Source: Nannochloropsis oceanica
Taxonomy: Eukaryota > Sar > Eustigmatophyceae > Eustigmatales > Monodopsidaceae
Assembly (NCBI GenBank): GCA_004519485.1
Contig: CP038130.1
Coordinates: 558,001-622,000 of the forward strand
Reading direction: 5' to 3'
DNA length: 64,000 nucleotides
Position 1 is the stretch's first letter. Every line of letters begins with the position of its first letter. Made by a program: the position numbers and the translations under genes. The notes beneath the pieces were generated by a model, which was given only the letters and a program-made list of their open reading frames with translations, was not told the DNA's origin and did not search any database. Below, piece by piece: positions 32,248 through 42,212 of this stretch.

Positions 32248-33825
32248 CTAGGGGCCCTCCGTCTCCTCCTCAGACATGATACACAGCTGCTGGATGGCCT
32301 CCGCGCGTTGTTTCACCTCCTCCTGCAACTGCTGTTTGGTTGCGCTGGCGATTTCCATGATCGCTGCAAGGGCTTGCTTATTCCTTTCCATTTGCTCTTG
32401 GTCCTCTCTGCTACCGGTAGCTGCCACGGCATTTATGATGATACTATCCTTGAGCTCCGTGATCTGTAGATAGGTGGGTTTGGAGGGGGAGAAACGATGG
32501 GTCAACTGAGGATGGATGTGCCTACGTTCAGATGGCTGACAATCACAACAAATGACACCTTTGGAACGCCTATCCCCTCCACTGTGCAGACACAAGCCAT
32601 CCAAGAGATAGGAGGATGAGAGGGAGTAATCTTGACGTACCTTGTCTTCAATCCTTACGATGGCCCCATTGACGAAGGTAGACATGAAACTCGTCTCACG
32701 GGTCAGCTGGGCGGTCGTGTCTTCTCGCACCTGCTGCAACCTCTCTTGCACCTTTTTTTCCACCTCCTCGCTGATCATCCCAGCAAGCTTTTCATGGACC
32801 GCCGAGGAGTACAAAATTTGCTGTGTGGAATAAAAAAACAGGGGGGAAAGGGAGGGTGTCCGTATGTGAGTTTTATCAATTACGTCGCGCTGCTCTCTTC
32901 CCCTGCTCCTCCCCGCCCAAGTATATGTCCCTCCATAGCCAGCGCATAAACCCACCTCAAGAATGGTCACATCTAGCAACTCGTCCCTGTTCGTGGCGAT
33001 GATGGAAGCTGTTTCAGCGGCAGGGGGCTTGCGAGCGGTATCGGGCAAAGTTATAGACTGAATGCACTCGTCGTTGATGTTGGTGCTGTTGATGCTTCCG
33101 CTGTTTCTGCGAGTGCTGGTATAAGTGTTGGTGTTATCCACTGGGGAGGTGATGGTGCGGCGCGACATGCTGTGAGTGGACGGGCAGAGCATTTGGGGTA
33201 CTGTTGCGGCACCTCGAGGAGAGGACAGGTTGTCTGCTCTTCTGGTGTTGGGGGACTGCGCAAGTGCACCTAGGACAGAGGAGGCTGTCGAGGCAGAGGC
33301 AAGCGGAGTAGAATGGAGTTTAGGAGAGTATGCGAGGGGTGCCTCGAAATTATCGATGACCTTGATGTTGCCGAGGTGCTGGAAAAGCCCGTGCTTTGGT
33401 TCGCAGGTAAAGTACCTTTCTCCTTTAAATTCGCCGTCATGGTTGCCACTTGGCTCGTCCAGTCGGATGCCTGCCCACATGGTTTCAGGGCGGGTGCTAA
33501 AGTGCGTCTGGCCTACATACAGCACCCTGCCAAACAACGTTTTCTGCTTGTGCGACACTTTGACGCGGGAACCGACCCGGGGGGTGGAGGGGTCTAAAGG
33601 GCTTCGGGGAAGTGGCAGCTCAGCACGATGGTGCGAGGAAGGAGGAAGCGCAGGAATAGCAGCATAAAGGGCTTGATTGTTAGCAGCAGCGGGGCTGCGA
33701 CTCCCGAAACTGCTGCGGGGCGAAGACGGGCGAATACTCCCTGTGTGGCTACTTGCCCGCCTGTGAGGCAAGGAGGGGGACAAAATGTCGTTTTCGACGC
33801 GACTGTGGACAGGAGGAGGACGCAT
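32248..33825 (-). CDS. CAP-Gly domain microtubule-associated protein
   Basis: Three exons are read: 32956-33825, 32641-32820 and 32248-32463, giving 421 residues. The whole span is also open without splicing, but both inferred introns (135 and 177 bp) have good GT..AG ends and remove sequence unlike the flanking coiled coil. Residues ~84-160 form a CAP-Gly domain: VGSRVKVSHKQKTLFGRVLY, TMWAGIRLDEPSGNHDGEFK, then GERYFTCEPKHGLFQ. The usual GKNDG tubulin-tail-binding motif reads GNHDG here. Upstream is a Ser/Arg/Pro-rich tail. Downstream is a Ser/Thr-rich linker, then coiled coil (MISEEVEKKVQERLQQVRED and QQLQEEVKQRAEAIQQL). Such proteins bind EB1 or tubulin tails at microtubule plus ends. The start at 33825 is the nearest ATG upstream of the domain that leaves a plausible tail; upstream in-frame sequence is open. 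Confidence 0.82.
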   Translation of the reverse strand: MRPPPVHSRVENDILSPSLPHRRASSHTGSIRPSSPRSSFGSRSPAAANNQALYAAIPALPPSSHHRAELPLPRSPLDPSTPRVGSRVKVSHKQKTLFGRVLYVGQTHFSTRPETMWAGIRLDEPSGNHDGEFKGERYFTCEPKHGLFQHLGNIKVIDNFEAPLAYSPKLHSTPLASASTASSVLGALAQSPNTRRADNLSSPRGAATVPQMLCPSTHSMSRRTITSPVDNTNTYTSTRRNSGSINSTNINDECIQSITLPDTARKPPAAETASIIATNRDELLDVTILEVGLCAGYGGTYTWAGRSRGREQRDVIDKTHIRTPSLSPLFFYSTQQILYSSAVHEKLAGMISEEVEKKVQERLQQVREDTTAQLTRETSFMSTFVNGAIVRIEDKVRQDYSLSSSYLLDGLCLHSGGDRRSKGVICCDCQPSERRHIHPQLTHRFSPSKPTYLQITELKDSIIINAVAATGSREDQEQMERNKQALAAIMEIASATKQQLQEEVKQRAEAIQQLCIMSEEETEGP

Positions 33826-34334
33826 CAATCTCCCTTTGAATCTAGATGTCAACAATGTACAGCAACCCCGAAGTCTGTTGGAGCCGTCTGCACAGGGGCG
33901 ACGCCTGTGAAGGGTTGGGGAGGGGGCCAGAAGAGCGTTTAGTAGGAGTCGACCGTTCAAAAAGAGAGCGAGTCGCTCGAGTCGAGTCCAATCTGTTGTC
34001 CCTATGATTCCAACCTTACACAAATCACCAAATACCAATTTGACTAGAATGGGAAAATAAATGAGCATGATCTACAGCTCACGAGTAGTTTCATGGCATT
34101 TGCAAAATCAAGGTGAAAAGTCGTTGAAGCTGTGGAGTGAACAGACACCTGATCGTTAAAGTGTCCACATATTCCTCGACACAGACACAGACACAGACTT
34201 TGTCTCTTTGAGCTATTGTTTGTTCATTCCCCGCATGACTGATTCCTCGCCGCCCTCCCACCCCGCATGCTCAATACCAATCCCTCTCTTCCCACAGCCA
34301 GCCGCATCGCCTTAATCGGCTTCCTCCAGCCGTC
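33826..34334. promoter_or_regulatory. Shared upstream region of the CAP-Gly gene and EMC4
   Basis: A 509-bp divergent interval. A short tandem repeat of ACACAG units lies near 34178-34197, and a GAGTCG/CGAGTC-rich stretch near 33965-33990. No other gene is supported. Confidence 0.45.
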
Positions 34335-35224
34335 ATGCCTGCGCATAGGGGTTTCGCCAGCAAGCTCGTCTCAATAGAAGTGGAGAAGCCGCTGGGGTAC
34401 TATCGTGAGAGTGGGGCGGCGCAGCAACGACAAGTGCAAGAGGCGCGCGCAGGCAAGGCATCAATTGAGGAGGTGAACAAGGAACGTGCGCTGAAGCAGC
34501 GGGTGAGTACAGGAGTCACAACGTCGTGAACTCCCCGCTTCTTGAACCTAGCCTCCCTTTCAGTCTTCTCTCAAATGGGAAGAGTAAACTCCTCTAAAAG
34601 ACTTCGGGCTCCTATTCGACTGGGCTGCGAAACCTTTTTTGATCTCGATGCGACCAGTAAAAAATTAAGAAGCGGCCCTCCTTTCTCCCTCCCATATCTC
34701 CACTCAAGTCCCTTTCCTTATCCCCGTGAACTCGTTTCAACAATCATACCATCATAGATGGCCATGGGTATCGCCCAGTCACCGGCCAAGACGCTTGCTA
34801 TGCAGGGCTTCATGATGTACATGACGGGGTCGAGCGTGAGCATCATCTCAATCATGGTCGTGGGCATGAGCCTTCTCAACTCGTTTAAATCTCTGCTCGC
34901 CACAAATCAATGTGAGTACGTGTAGACATGCCTTTTCAGTAGGAGATTTGATAATGATGGCGTGTCTTTGACACGAAAAAATGACAGGTCTGACCACAAG
35001 GATGTAACGACTATCTCCACTCAGGTTTCGAAAAGCTTGCCGACGGACAGACAAGCCTCCTCCTTCCCAAGCTCCTCTATATTGCTCTCAATCTAGTCTT
35101 TTTGGGCATGGGACTTTACAAGTGCAGCTCACTAGGCTTGCTTCCCAGCACGGCTGCGGATTTCGTCTCGCGTCTACCGGCTTCTATCGCCACTCGGGCA
35201 GAAGTTTCAGGCGTTCCCCTCTAA
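34335..35224 (+). CDS. EMC4: ER membrane protein complex subunit 4
   Basis: Three exons are read: 34335-34502, 34758-34911 and 35025-35224, giving 173 residues. EMC inserts tail-anchored and multi-pass proteins into the ER membrane. The hallmark is KTLAMQGFMMYMTGSSVSII, followed by SIMVVGMSLLNSFKSLLATN, and the end LYKCSSLGLLPSTAADFVSR also matches the family (YKC..MGLLPT..SDW in animals). The N-terminus before the first membrane segment is hydrophilic and charged. Two or three hydrophobic segments are visible. Its stop lies 251 bp from that of the convergent WDHD1 gene. Confidence 0.93.
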
Positions 35225-35475
35225 TAAACAGAAGCATAAGAAATATAAAGTAAGGAGAGAATGCATCTTCCACTTCACAGAATGCATCTTCTACTTCATG
35301 CCATCAGACAAATAGTGTGATCACTTTACTTTCTTTGTTTTGCTTTTCCGTCGCGCGGTTCTATATCCTCTTCTCTTTCCTCAGCTCAACAGCTTTCGCT
35401 CTTTGACACAGTTACGCTGTCCTCCCCTTTGCTTGCCATCCTCCTCTTCTCCTCCTCCTCGACGACGCCCTTACC

Positions 35476-38400
35476 TCAAGCCCGGCGATCATGCTTCTTC
35501 TTGCTCCTGATCTCCGAAACAAAGGTAGATGTCTTGGCCAACACGGGCTTCTTAGGGGAAGGCGAGCCCACAAGAGAGCCCAATGACTCCGCTATGCCAC
35601 GCACCCTTTTCTCCACAGGCATACTACCCGATGCATCCTTTTTCACAGCGAACGGATTTCGAGATCCCCCTGCCCCAAAACCTGCTGCATCTGCCTTGCC
35701 TCGTCCTGGCTTGAAAGGGGGAGAGGAACCTATCCCGCGCCGCGAGAGCTGCGGCCGCGCTGGCGATTTCGCCTCGTCGTCATCTGCAGGCCCTGTGCTA
35801 TTTTCACTCTCGTCCTCCGCTACCGACATGCTATCCTCGTCACCCTGACCACTTCTGGACTGTTGCTGAGCGCGATTGCCAGTTCCTGCGCGTGATGTCC
35901 TGTTCGGGGCCCAGTTTTCGACCTCGTCCTCCTCGTAGGCGGGAGGGAAGCGGGCAGCCATTAGCTCGCTGATGCGCGCAGCCACCTGGGGCAGGGAGTA
36001 GTGGTCGGCCACACGGATTGCCAGCGCCAAAGATTTGGAAAGCGTCAGCATTTCGGCCAATTCCAGCATGCGCTCCCCGTTCTCGTTTGCGCCCGCTTGC
36101 TGGATCATTTTCACCAGGTGGGCGTCGTAGGATGCTTGATCCCGCAGCAGCTCGACCTCCAAGCGGGGTTCTTCTAATCCCTCATCAGCCAGGATCTCTT
36201 GTTGATGAAGCTTCTGATGCAAAAAAGTCTTGGCCAGCAGTCGAGTTTCTTCCAGCTTCTGTAGGGCCTGGTCGTTATTGCTCACCACGAGGGGCAGCTT
36301 CAGCGGGAGAGAGGAGACGAGGGGTTTCGGGTTGGTGGACGGGTGCTCCTCCCCGCCCTTAAGCAAGGAGCACATCAGGCTGCCATTTAAGACGCCCACG
36401 GGCCAAAATGAGTCCATTTTATTCCGCTGCAATCGGCTTGTCTCCAAGAGCGGTGTCCAGTTCCAGCCAAAGCCCCGGACCAAGCCTGAAACCAGTCCTT
36501 CGGAATCCATGACGTGCAAAATGTCTAAATTGCTGAAGCCCGCCCAGGTCAGAAGAGACTTGGGGGAAAGAGCAACAGGTCCATTCCCGACGACAGTAGT
36601 GCGGCGTACGTCGAGCAACTGGTAGTGGAGGGCCTGCGATGCTGCCCCCGTGCTTGGGTCCACCAGCGGGCTGCCTCCGTGGTAAAAGATGGCAAGCAAG
36701 TCGCCTCGTCCGACCATGGTGACGATGGGCCCCGGGAATGACACCATGCCCTCCTGCAGCCCGCTGAACGTGAAGAGACGCACCCACTGCCGGGTTGTCG
36801 CCACGGCAGCCCATCGCGTGCCGACAGCCACCGAGAGAGCCCCTTCCATCTTAGGCAGCGTGAAGAGCCACTGGTTCTTGGTGGAATAGTTGGCAAATGG
36901 CCGGAAGAACACCGTGCTATGCTCCTCCTCGTCTTCCTCGTCCTCCCGTCGGTCCGCGTCCGCCCCCAAAAACGCGGCACTGGCGAATATGGCCCCGTCC
37001 TCGGCAATGGAGCCCATGATGAATCGGTAGTGGTCTGTGAAGCGAATAGGCCGGCGGCTGGCGTCCGCAAACTCTATCTCGATGACGTTGTGGTCCCCCA
37101 GATTTTGCGATACGATGTTACCCACCAGACTCCAGACCAAATATCGCTTGGTGGCATCCAGAGGGCTGCTCGAAGGGAGGAATGGCCCTTGCATGTGGGG
37201 TACCTGCATAAGGGCCGCGTCAGCCATGCTTTCGCGGTGGTGTCGGTCACCGTCCGCGTCATAGTCTTCTGGCGCTGGTTCCTCTTCTTCCAAGTCCTCG
37301 TCGCCCTTCCCGTCCTTGCCTTCGGCTCCATCGACGGAAGCGGCTTCGTCATCCAGAAAGCGATTGCTCTTCTTGGGTGTAAAGGCCTCGCTATCGCTAT
37401 CGCTATCGCTGGCCTTCGTGACCATGGATGTTTTATCAACTGGAGAGCTATCCACGGCTGTGCTCCTCTCTCCATTCCCCTCCTCGTAGGCTGCCAAAAA
37501 CACGCCAGTGCTTGCGGCCGGGACACTTTGCAAGCCAAGGGCACCCAAGTGGTTCAACACTGCCAGTTTTCGATCCCCGACCCAAAACATCTCACGCACC
37601 GTCAGCTGCGTCGACTCGTTCCCACCCTTCCACTCCACGTAGCTCTGCGTGGCCCTCAAGGCGTTTGTGGCGGACCTAGGCGCTGCCCACACTACCACTC
37701 GGCGGTCTGCACCGGAAGTGGACAGCATCTGGCCGTCAGGAGCCCATGCCAGGAATCCAATCTCGGCAGTATGAGCCATGGTGGTGGCACTGAGTGTGAC
37801 CACCTTCCAGGAGCCGCGCTCGACCAGGACAGGCTGACGACTGCCGGGCAAGGCAAGGAGGGAGCCGTCGGGCTTCCAGGCGGCTTTGGGCACCACTTGG
37901 CCCGGCTGGTGCTTGCTCTCCTTCTCCAACACTTTCTTGCTGAAAACGCACTGCTTGGTGGCCAAATCCCAGACCATGGCGTAGCCGTCCATGCCCAGTG
38001 AGACCAGATACTCCTCCTGAGGGTGAACGGGAGGGAGTGGGAAAAAGATGGAAAACACGTTGGTGTGTATGAGCGATATAGGTGGAGAGCATGGGTCGGT
38101 GGGAGGAGAAGAGACATTAAACAACAACAACCAAAGGACAATGGAAGAACCTAACCCTTCAAATCAGATCATAAAGAAAGACCTACCTTAGGGTCGAAGC
38201 ACACGCTCCTGACGCTGCCGTCGTGCTTGCGCAATGACGAGACCTCCCGGCCATCCATCTCCACCAGGCGCAGCTCTAAATCTTCGGACGCCACGGCCAC
38301 CCACTTATCTGTGGGGCTGAAGGCCACGTCGCGCACTGCCGAGGTGCACCGAACCAGAAAGTCTTCGAAGCTGAATTCGGGCACGCTTCCCTCCCCCCAT

Positions 38401-38995
38401 GTCACGCTATTGTACTCCACTTTGCCCGACTCCATGCCAATTGCCAACGCCGTCTGTCCATGTGCCAAGGCCAGACATGTAGGTGTCCCTTCCACAGCCG
38501 TCAGCTCTACCGCCTCCTGGGTGTTGGGGTTCGTAGCAAGCGCGCCAGTGAGAGGGTCGATGACCTGTGCGTGGGTGAAGAGGATGAGGGGTTGGGGGTG
38601 AGAATTTTACAAATGGAATTCTTAACCAACAGTAAGGACAGAAAGCGATTTGGGCGCCTCACTAGTTTTACGGCCTATGTGCAGTAGCTTAAAATATCGC
38701 TTCGACCTGTTAAATGCGCAGCCCAGAAAGAAAGCCTCCTCTTTTCTCGCTAAGCTGTTTCCTTGTACTTCTCATCCACCCCCTACCCTACCTTCATCTC
38801 GCCGTTAGGGCTGCAAGCCCACAATGTCACAGCATTTTTCCTTGTGGCGGGCGCCATAGTCATGCGGGAACCCTCAGGTAGGAGCTCCTTGAGAGCCAAG
38901 GACTCCTCTTTGGCATGGCTGCTGCTGGGGGGCATGGCAGCGCCGGCCTCCGACGACGCCCCCTTTTCGACGCCGAACCCCGCACTTCCCGTCAT
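35476..38995 (-). CDS. WDHD1: Ctf4/WDHD1 (AND-1) replisome adaptor
   Basis: Three exons are read: 38792-38995, 38187-38564 and 35476-38016, giving 1,040 residues. Ctf4/AND-1 is a trimeric hub linking the CMG helicase to polymerase alpha and other replisome factors. The first ~330 residues are WD40 repeats (VRDVAFSPTDKWVAVASEDL, VSLGMDGYAMVWDLATKQCV, EIGFLAWAPDGQMLSTSGAD). An acidic linker follows (KASDSDSDSEAF and DEDLEEEEPAPEDYDADGD), with SDSDSD encoded by a CGCTAT-type hexanucleotide repeat near 37387-37409. The SepB/Ctf4 beta-propeller is recognised by YLVWSLVGNIVSQNLGDHNV and IRFTDHYRFIMGSIAEDGAI. A helical bundle (MLELAEMLTLSKSLALAIRV) comes next, then a Ser/Pro/Lys-rich tail. I see no HMG box, so it resembles fungal and plant forms rather than vertebrate AND-1. 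Confidence 0.93.
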
Positions 38996-39181
38996 CGTTG
39001 TTTCCAACTGCAGTGCTCTGTGTAGTGTGTTTGGAGTCACAGGTTTAGTGTACGTCGAAGTGAAAGCAAAATGGCAGAAAATAGGGCGCAGAAGACTTCA
39101 TGAGCTCCCGCGCCTTCGTCGTTCTTGTTGCATCCCGGCGTGCATATTGTTCGAGTGAATGCCATTGCTATCGTTCACAAC

Positions 39182-39219
39182 GGGCTCCACCAACGCGCGA
39201 AAGTTGACTGCGACTCAGC
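39182..39219 (+). repeat. Left terminal inverted repeat
   Basis: Begins GGGCTCCACCAACGC and continues into the core GCGAAAGTTGACTGCGACTC (then AGC). It pairs with 41694-41731 at 31 of 38 positions; the inner 23 bases differ at one position only. Confidence 0.75.
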
Positions 39220-39358
39220 AGGTTTAAGCCTGTGAGAGGTCAGTGGGTCAGCTATTTTTGCCCCAAAACTCACCACCAAGAAAGAATTGCCATTCACGCT
39301 CATGATATCATCTTTTTGTACACATTAGACTTCTACTGTGCCAGCGCGCCAGGCCACC

Positions 39359-40413
39359 ATGTCATCATCCTCCTCATCATTAAACCGACCAGCCCCGAAA
39401 GCTGACCCCCCAGCAGCAGCTACCACCAAGGACGCCTTCTCCCTGAGCAAAATTAACAAGGAGGGCTTTCTGGAAAAGGCAAGAGGAACTACAGCTTCCT
39501 GCGAGATGAATTCAATTCAAGCGAATGGCGACGGGTATTGGATGCGTCGTGTGCGGGCCTGACCCCGGCGGCTTCTCATTTACTTGGGAAGACATTGATC
39601 CCCACATAACGCAGCGACAGTTGAACAAGGGCAACCTGGTCCTTCACGTAGAAAAGAACCAGAAGCATCTGCAACGTATGAGGATGGCAGCAGACAAGGC
39701 CTCACGGAAGGCCGGGGGAGGTGGACGTTTCCTCAGCTATTTCCAGACGGTCAGCGCTCCTCCTCCTTCCCTTCATCCTCCTCACCCTCCCTCTGCTGGT
39801 GGTGGTGGTGTAGTTCGTGGATGTAGTGGTGGAGATTGTGGATCTAGAAGTGGAGGTGTTATTGTTCATGATGTTGGTGTCGGTGTTGGTGCTGCTGCCA
39901 CCGCTGGTGGTGGAGTTGGCGAAACAGGAGAGGAGCCACAAGAGCAGCAGCCACCCGTCCTTGACGCTAGTGCCGGTCAAAGTGGGAGCGGAAGTTCCCT
40001 GGAGGTTGTACGGGGGCTTGTGTCGGAGAGTTATCGCCACTGCAGAGACTAAGGTGGACATGCATTTGGTCGCCGTGTCTGTTGCGGATGAGGAAGGTTT
40101 CTACATCCTTCACACCAAAGAGAGCATCACGGACAAGCCGTTGCCTTTCAAGGATGATGAGGTTGTAATTGTCATGAAGCCTCAAGTGATGGTGGATGAG
40201 GGGACAGGCAAAACCTTCTTTCACCTGAAGAAGAAAGACTTGGAGAGGCAACTGAAAGTTTTTGAAGAGCTTTTTGAGGACTTGGGTTACAACAATGTCC
40301 TGCCGCAGAGGCTTCCGCACAGGCCGAGCACGGTGTTACCGGAGCCTGTCACGAAGGAGATGCCATTGGCAAAGAAAGAAATCAATGAGAAAGTGTGTTG
40401 TTTGTGCAATTAA
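39359..40413 (+). pseudogene. Transposon-internal coding fragments, N-terminal part
   Basis: Three overlapping plus-strand frames (39359-39562, 39525-40052 and 39817-40413) read like pieces of one protein. They are a Ser/Pro/Ala-rich start (SLNRPAPKADPPAAATTKDA), a segment with TWEDIDPHITQRQLNKGNLV and KHLQRMRMAADKASRKAGGG, and an acidic-basic end (VIVMKPQVMVDEGTGKTFFH, RQLKVFEELFEDLGYNNVLP) finishing with KVCCLCN. Frame changes at about 39540 and across the simple repeat at 39780-39930 could be introns or decay. A third frame across 39480-39610 reads YSFLRDEFNSSEWRRVLDAS. I do not recognise a transposase catalytic core. Confidence 0.4.
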
Positions 40414-40567
40414 TCATCAGTCATGTACTGGAAGCATACGCGGCATCATGTGGCTGGGCATATCAGGAAAAGCAAGGGGGAAAGTTTGGTCAAGAAAGCT
40501 ATACACATTTGACCGCACATACGGTTTCTGTGGTATCCCAGCTGACGTGTGACATTGTACCATCGAC

Positions 40568-40852
40568 ATGGTAACCAAATCCAGCAAGAAGGGCAAGAAC
40601 AAGAGCATGGTGGTTTCGTCGTGTGGCCTCAAGCTTGACGGCATGAAGTTCGACGCCGTAGGGAGCACGCGGAAAGAGGAGCTGAAGCACAAGCTCACAG
40701 TCTTTCCGATGGCGAATATCCCTGTGGTATGCCCCCTTTCCTCCTGCTCTGCGGTAGTGTGGAAGTACAATCTGATGGCCCACATGTGTGGCATGCACAT
40801 CCATCTCTATTGGAGAGAAATCAACGGTGGCGCAACCGCGCCGCACCCTTAG
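40568..40852 (+). CDS. Transposon-internal zinc-finger-like frame
   Basis: A 94-residue frame beginning MVTKSSKKGKNKSMVVSSCG. Its C-terminal half contains VVCPLSSCSAVVWKYNLMAH followed by MCGMHIHLYW, a C-x4-C ... H-x3/5-H arrangement like a single C2H2-type zinc finger. The preceding reading in another frame (RTYGFCGIPADV) adds another cysteine-containing segment, so this is probably the middle of a longer protein. Further downstream, a frame at 40977-41204 (MRELVLGALGIKLAFNLEEM) may be its C-terminal part. It lies inside the inverted-repeat-bounded segment, so I read it as element-encoded, not a host gene. Confidence 0.4.
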   Translation: MVTKSSKKGKNKSMVVSSCGLKLDGMKFDAVGSTRKEELKHKLTVFPMANIPVVCPLSSCSAVVWKYNLMAHMCGMHIHLYWREINGGATAPHP

Positions 40853-41693
40853 TGGCGGAATTCGTTGGTTTGCTTTCTGATATGGACTGACGGGTTGTCC
40901 TCTTGAAAAGGGATAAAAAAGTGCCACCTGAAGACGAAAGAGACGGCAGGACAGGTGGATCTTGCTCCTGGACGAGATGCGAGAGCTCGTACTCGGAGCG
41001 CTGGGCATTAAATTGGCTTTTAACCTGGAGGAGATGGCCAGAGAGAGGATTGTGGACTTGATGTATACGATATTCATAGTGGCCCTCTTGAACATAGGGC
41101 TAGCGCAACGAGGCCGAGGAAGGCGAACGGGGCCAGAGGGGGCGGCAAGGGTGTGGTGCAGCAAGCCGGTGAAGAAAGTGGGGCGGGGGGAGGAGGAGAA
41201 GTAAAGGGTGAGGAAGAGCAAGAGGCAGAGGAAGGGATGGATAGTACCAGTATAAGTAGCTTGCTTGGTAGTGATGAGGATAGTGAAGGAAATGGGGGGA
41301 AAGAGGTGGTAGTGGAAGTAGGTGACTCAAGCAGTAGCATTGACAGCAATGATAGTGGGGAAGGCATAAGGCCGTGTAAGGCCGCGCATAGAAAGCGGTA
41401 GACTTCGAAAATGAATTAAAAATTGTTTGTTTGTACGTGTAATATTTATTGTTTTGGTGTAGTGGACCCCAACTCAGTATGGACATGCCCCACTTCGACG
41501 GCCCTTTCATCCCATCCCAGGAGTGCTTTTGGTGTTTCTTTTCTTTGCCAAAAGGTCATTTTTGGCTCCCTATACCCTTTATGAGTTTAGAGTTTGACTC
41601 CAAACCCTTGGCTCTCACTACTCTTCGTGAAATATCATAAAAGGTGCATGTGCTTGTCGAGAGGTTTAAGGGTCTGGGGGGGTCGGCCCGTCA

Positions 41694-41731
41694 GCTGAGT
41701 CGAAGTCAACTTTCGCATGTCCGTGTGGCCC
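41694..41731 (-). repeat. Right terminal inverted repeat
   Basis: On the minus strand it begins GGGCCACACGGACAT and continues into the core GCGAAAGTTGACTTCGACTC (then AGC). The outer 15 bases match the left copy at nine positions. Confidence 0.75.
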
Positions 41732-42212
41732 CTAGTGCCTGGTGAGCGAACTGACACTTGCTGTGCGGAGCTGTATGGAGCTGAAGAGTTTCCTTCGGGT
41801 GAGCTATGAGGAGGTTGGCGAACAGGTTGTCGTCGTCAGGATGGGCCAGGTCGTCCCAGGTCGCTTCCAGGTCAACGTCAGGCTGAAGCCTGTCTTGAGC
41901 CCGGGACCTCTCAGGCTGGCTCGGGTCATTTTTCAACCTGATTTTCAGTTGTAACTTCAGAATGTCACTGGATGCCCAATACTCATATAACCTGAACTAT
42001 GGTACGAAATTTGGTCCGTGGTAAGCATGTCACAAGCGGCCCCTCTCCGGCGATTTTGCAGTAGTGTAAATGACACGTTTCGCGGACAAACCTCCCCATT
42101 CCATCCTCATCCCAGTCTCCCATCGCACGAATCCTAGGCAATATAAGCATGGCAAAAGACTAAACCCAATCCACCAAAGCCATATTATATTAGAACATTT
42201 GATTTCGAGCAG
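41732..42212. promoter_or_regulatory. Region between the insertion and TruB
   Basis: This would contain the TruB promoter. A 70-codon frame at 41742-41954 and its antisense have no recognised similarity, and the frame lies directly next to the transposon end, so it may be older element-derived sequence. Confidence 0.4.

Larger units (their letters stand above)
39182..41731. mobile_element. DNA transposon-like insertion bounded by 38-bp inverted repeats
   Basis: A 2,550-bp segment between WDHD1 and TruB is flanked by inverted repeats: positions 39182-39219 match the reverse complement of 41694-41731 at 31 of 38 bases, including 22 of 23 in the inner core (GCGAAAGTTGACT then T/G, CGACTCAGC) and both ends beginning GGGC. 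Inside are several short overlapping plus-strand frames, one with a C2H2-like segment, and no host gene. I see no clear target-site duplication. The family is not assigned. The frames are interrupted, so the copy is either old and decayed or its gene contains introns that I cannot place. GGT/GTT-rich repetitive sequence occupies 39795-39920. Confidence 0.65.

Noticed and set aside
36919-38001. 360-codon plus-strand frame antisense to WDHD1
   Set aside because: It mirrors the Ctf4 coding sequence on the other strand, shows no family motif and is explained by the host gene's codon composition.
39795-39930. GGT/GTT-rich repeat inside the element as a separate coding region
   Set aside because: It reads as Gly/Val/Ser low complexity in all frames and is a simple-sequence expansion.
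41742-41954. 70-codon frame next to the right inverted repeat
   Set aside because: No recognisable family on either strand; adjacency to the transposon end makes derived sequence more likely than a gene.
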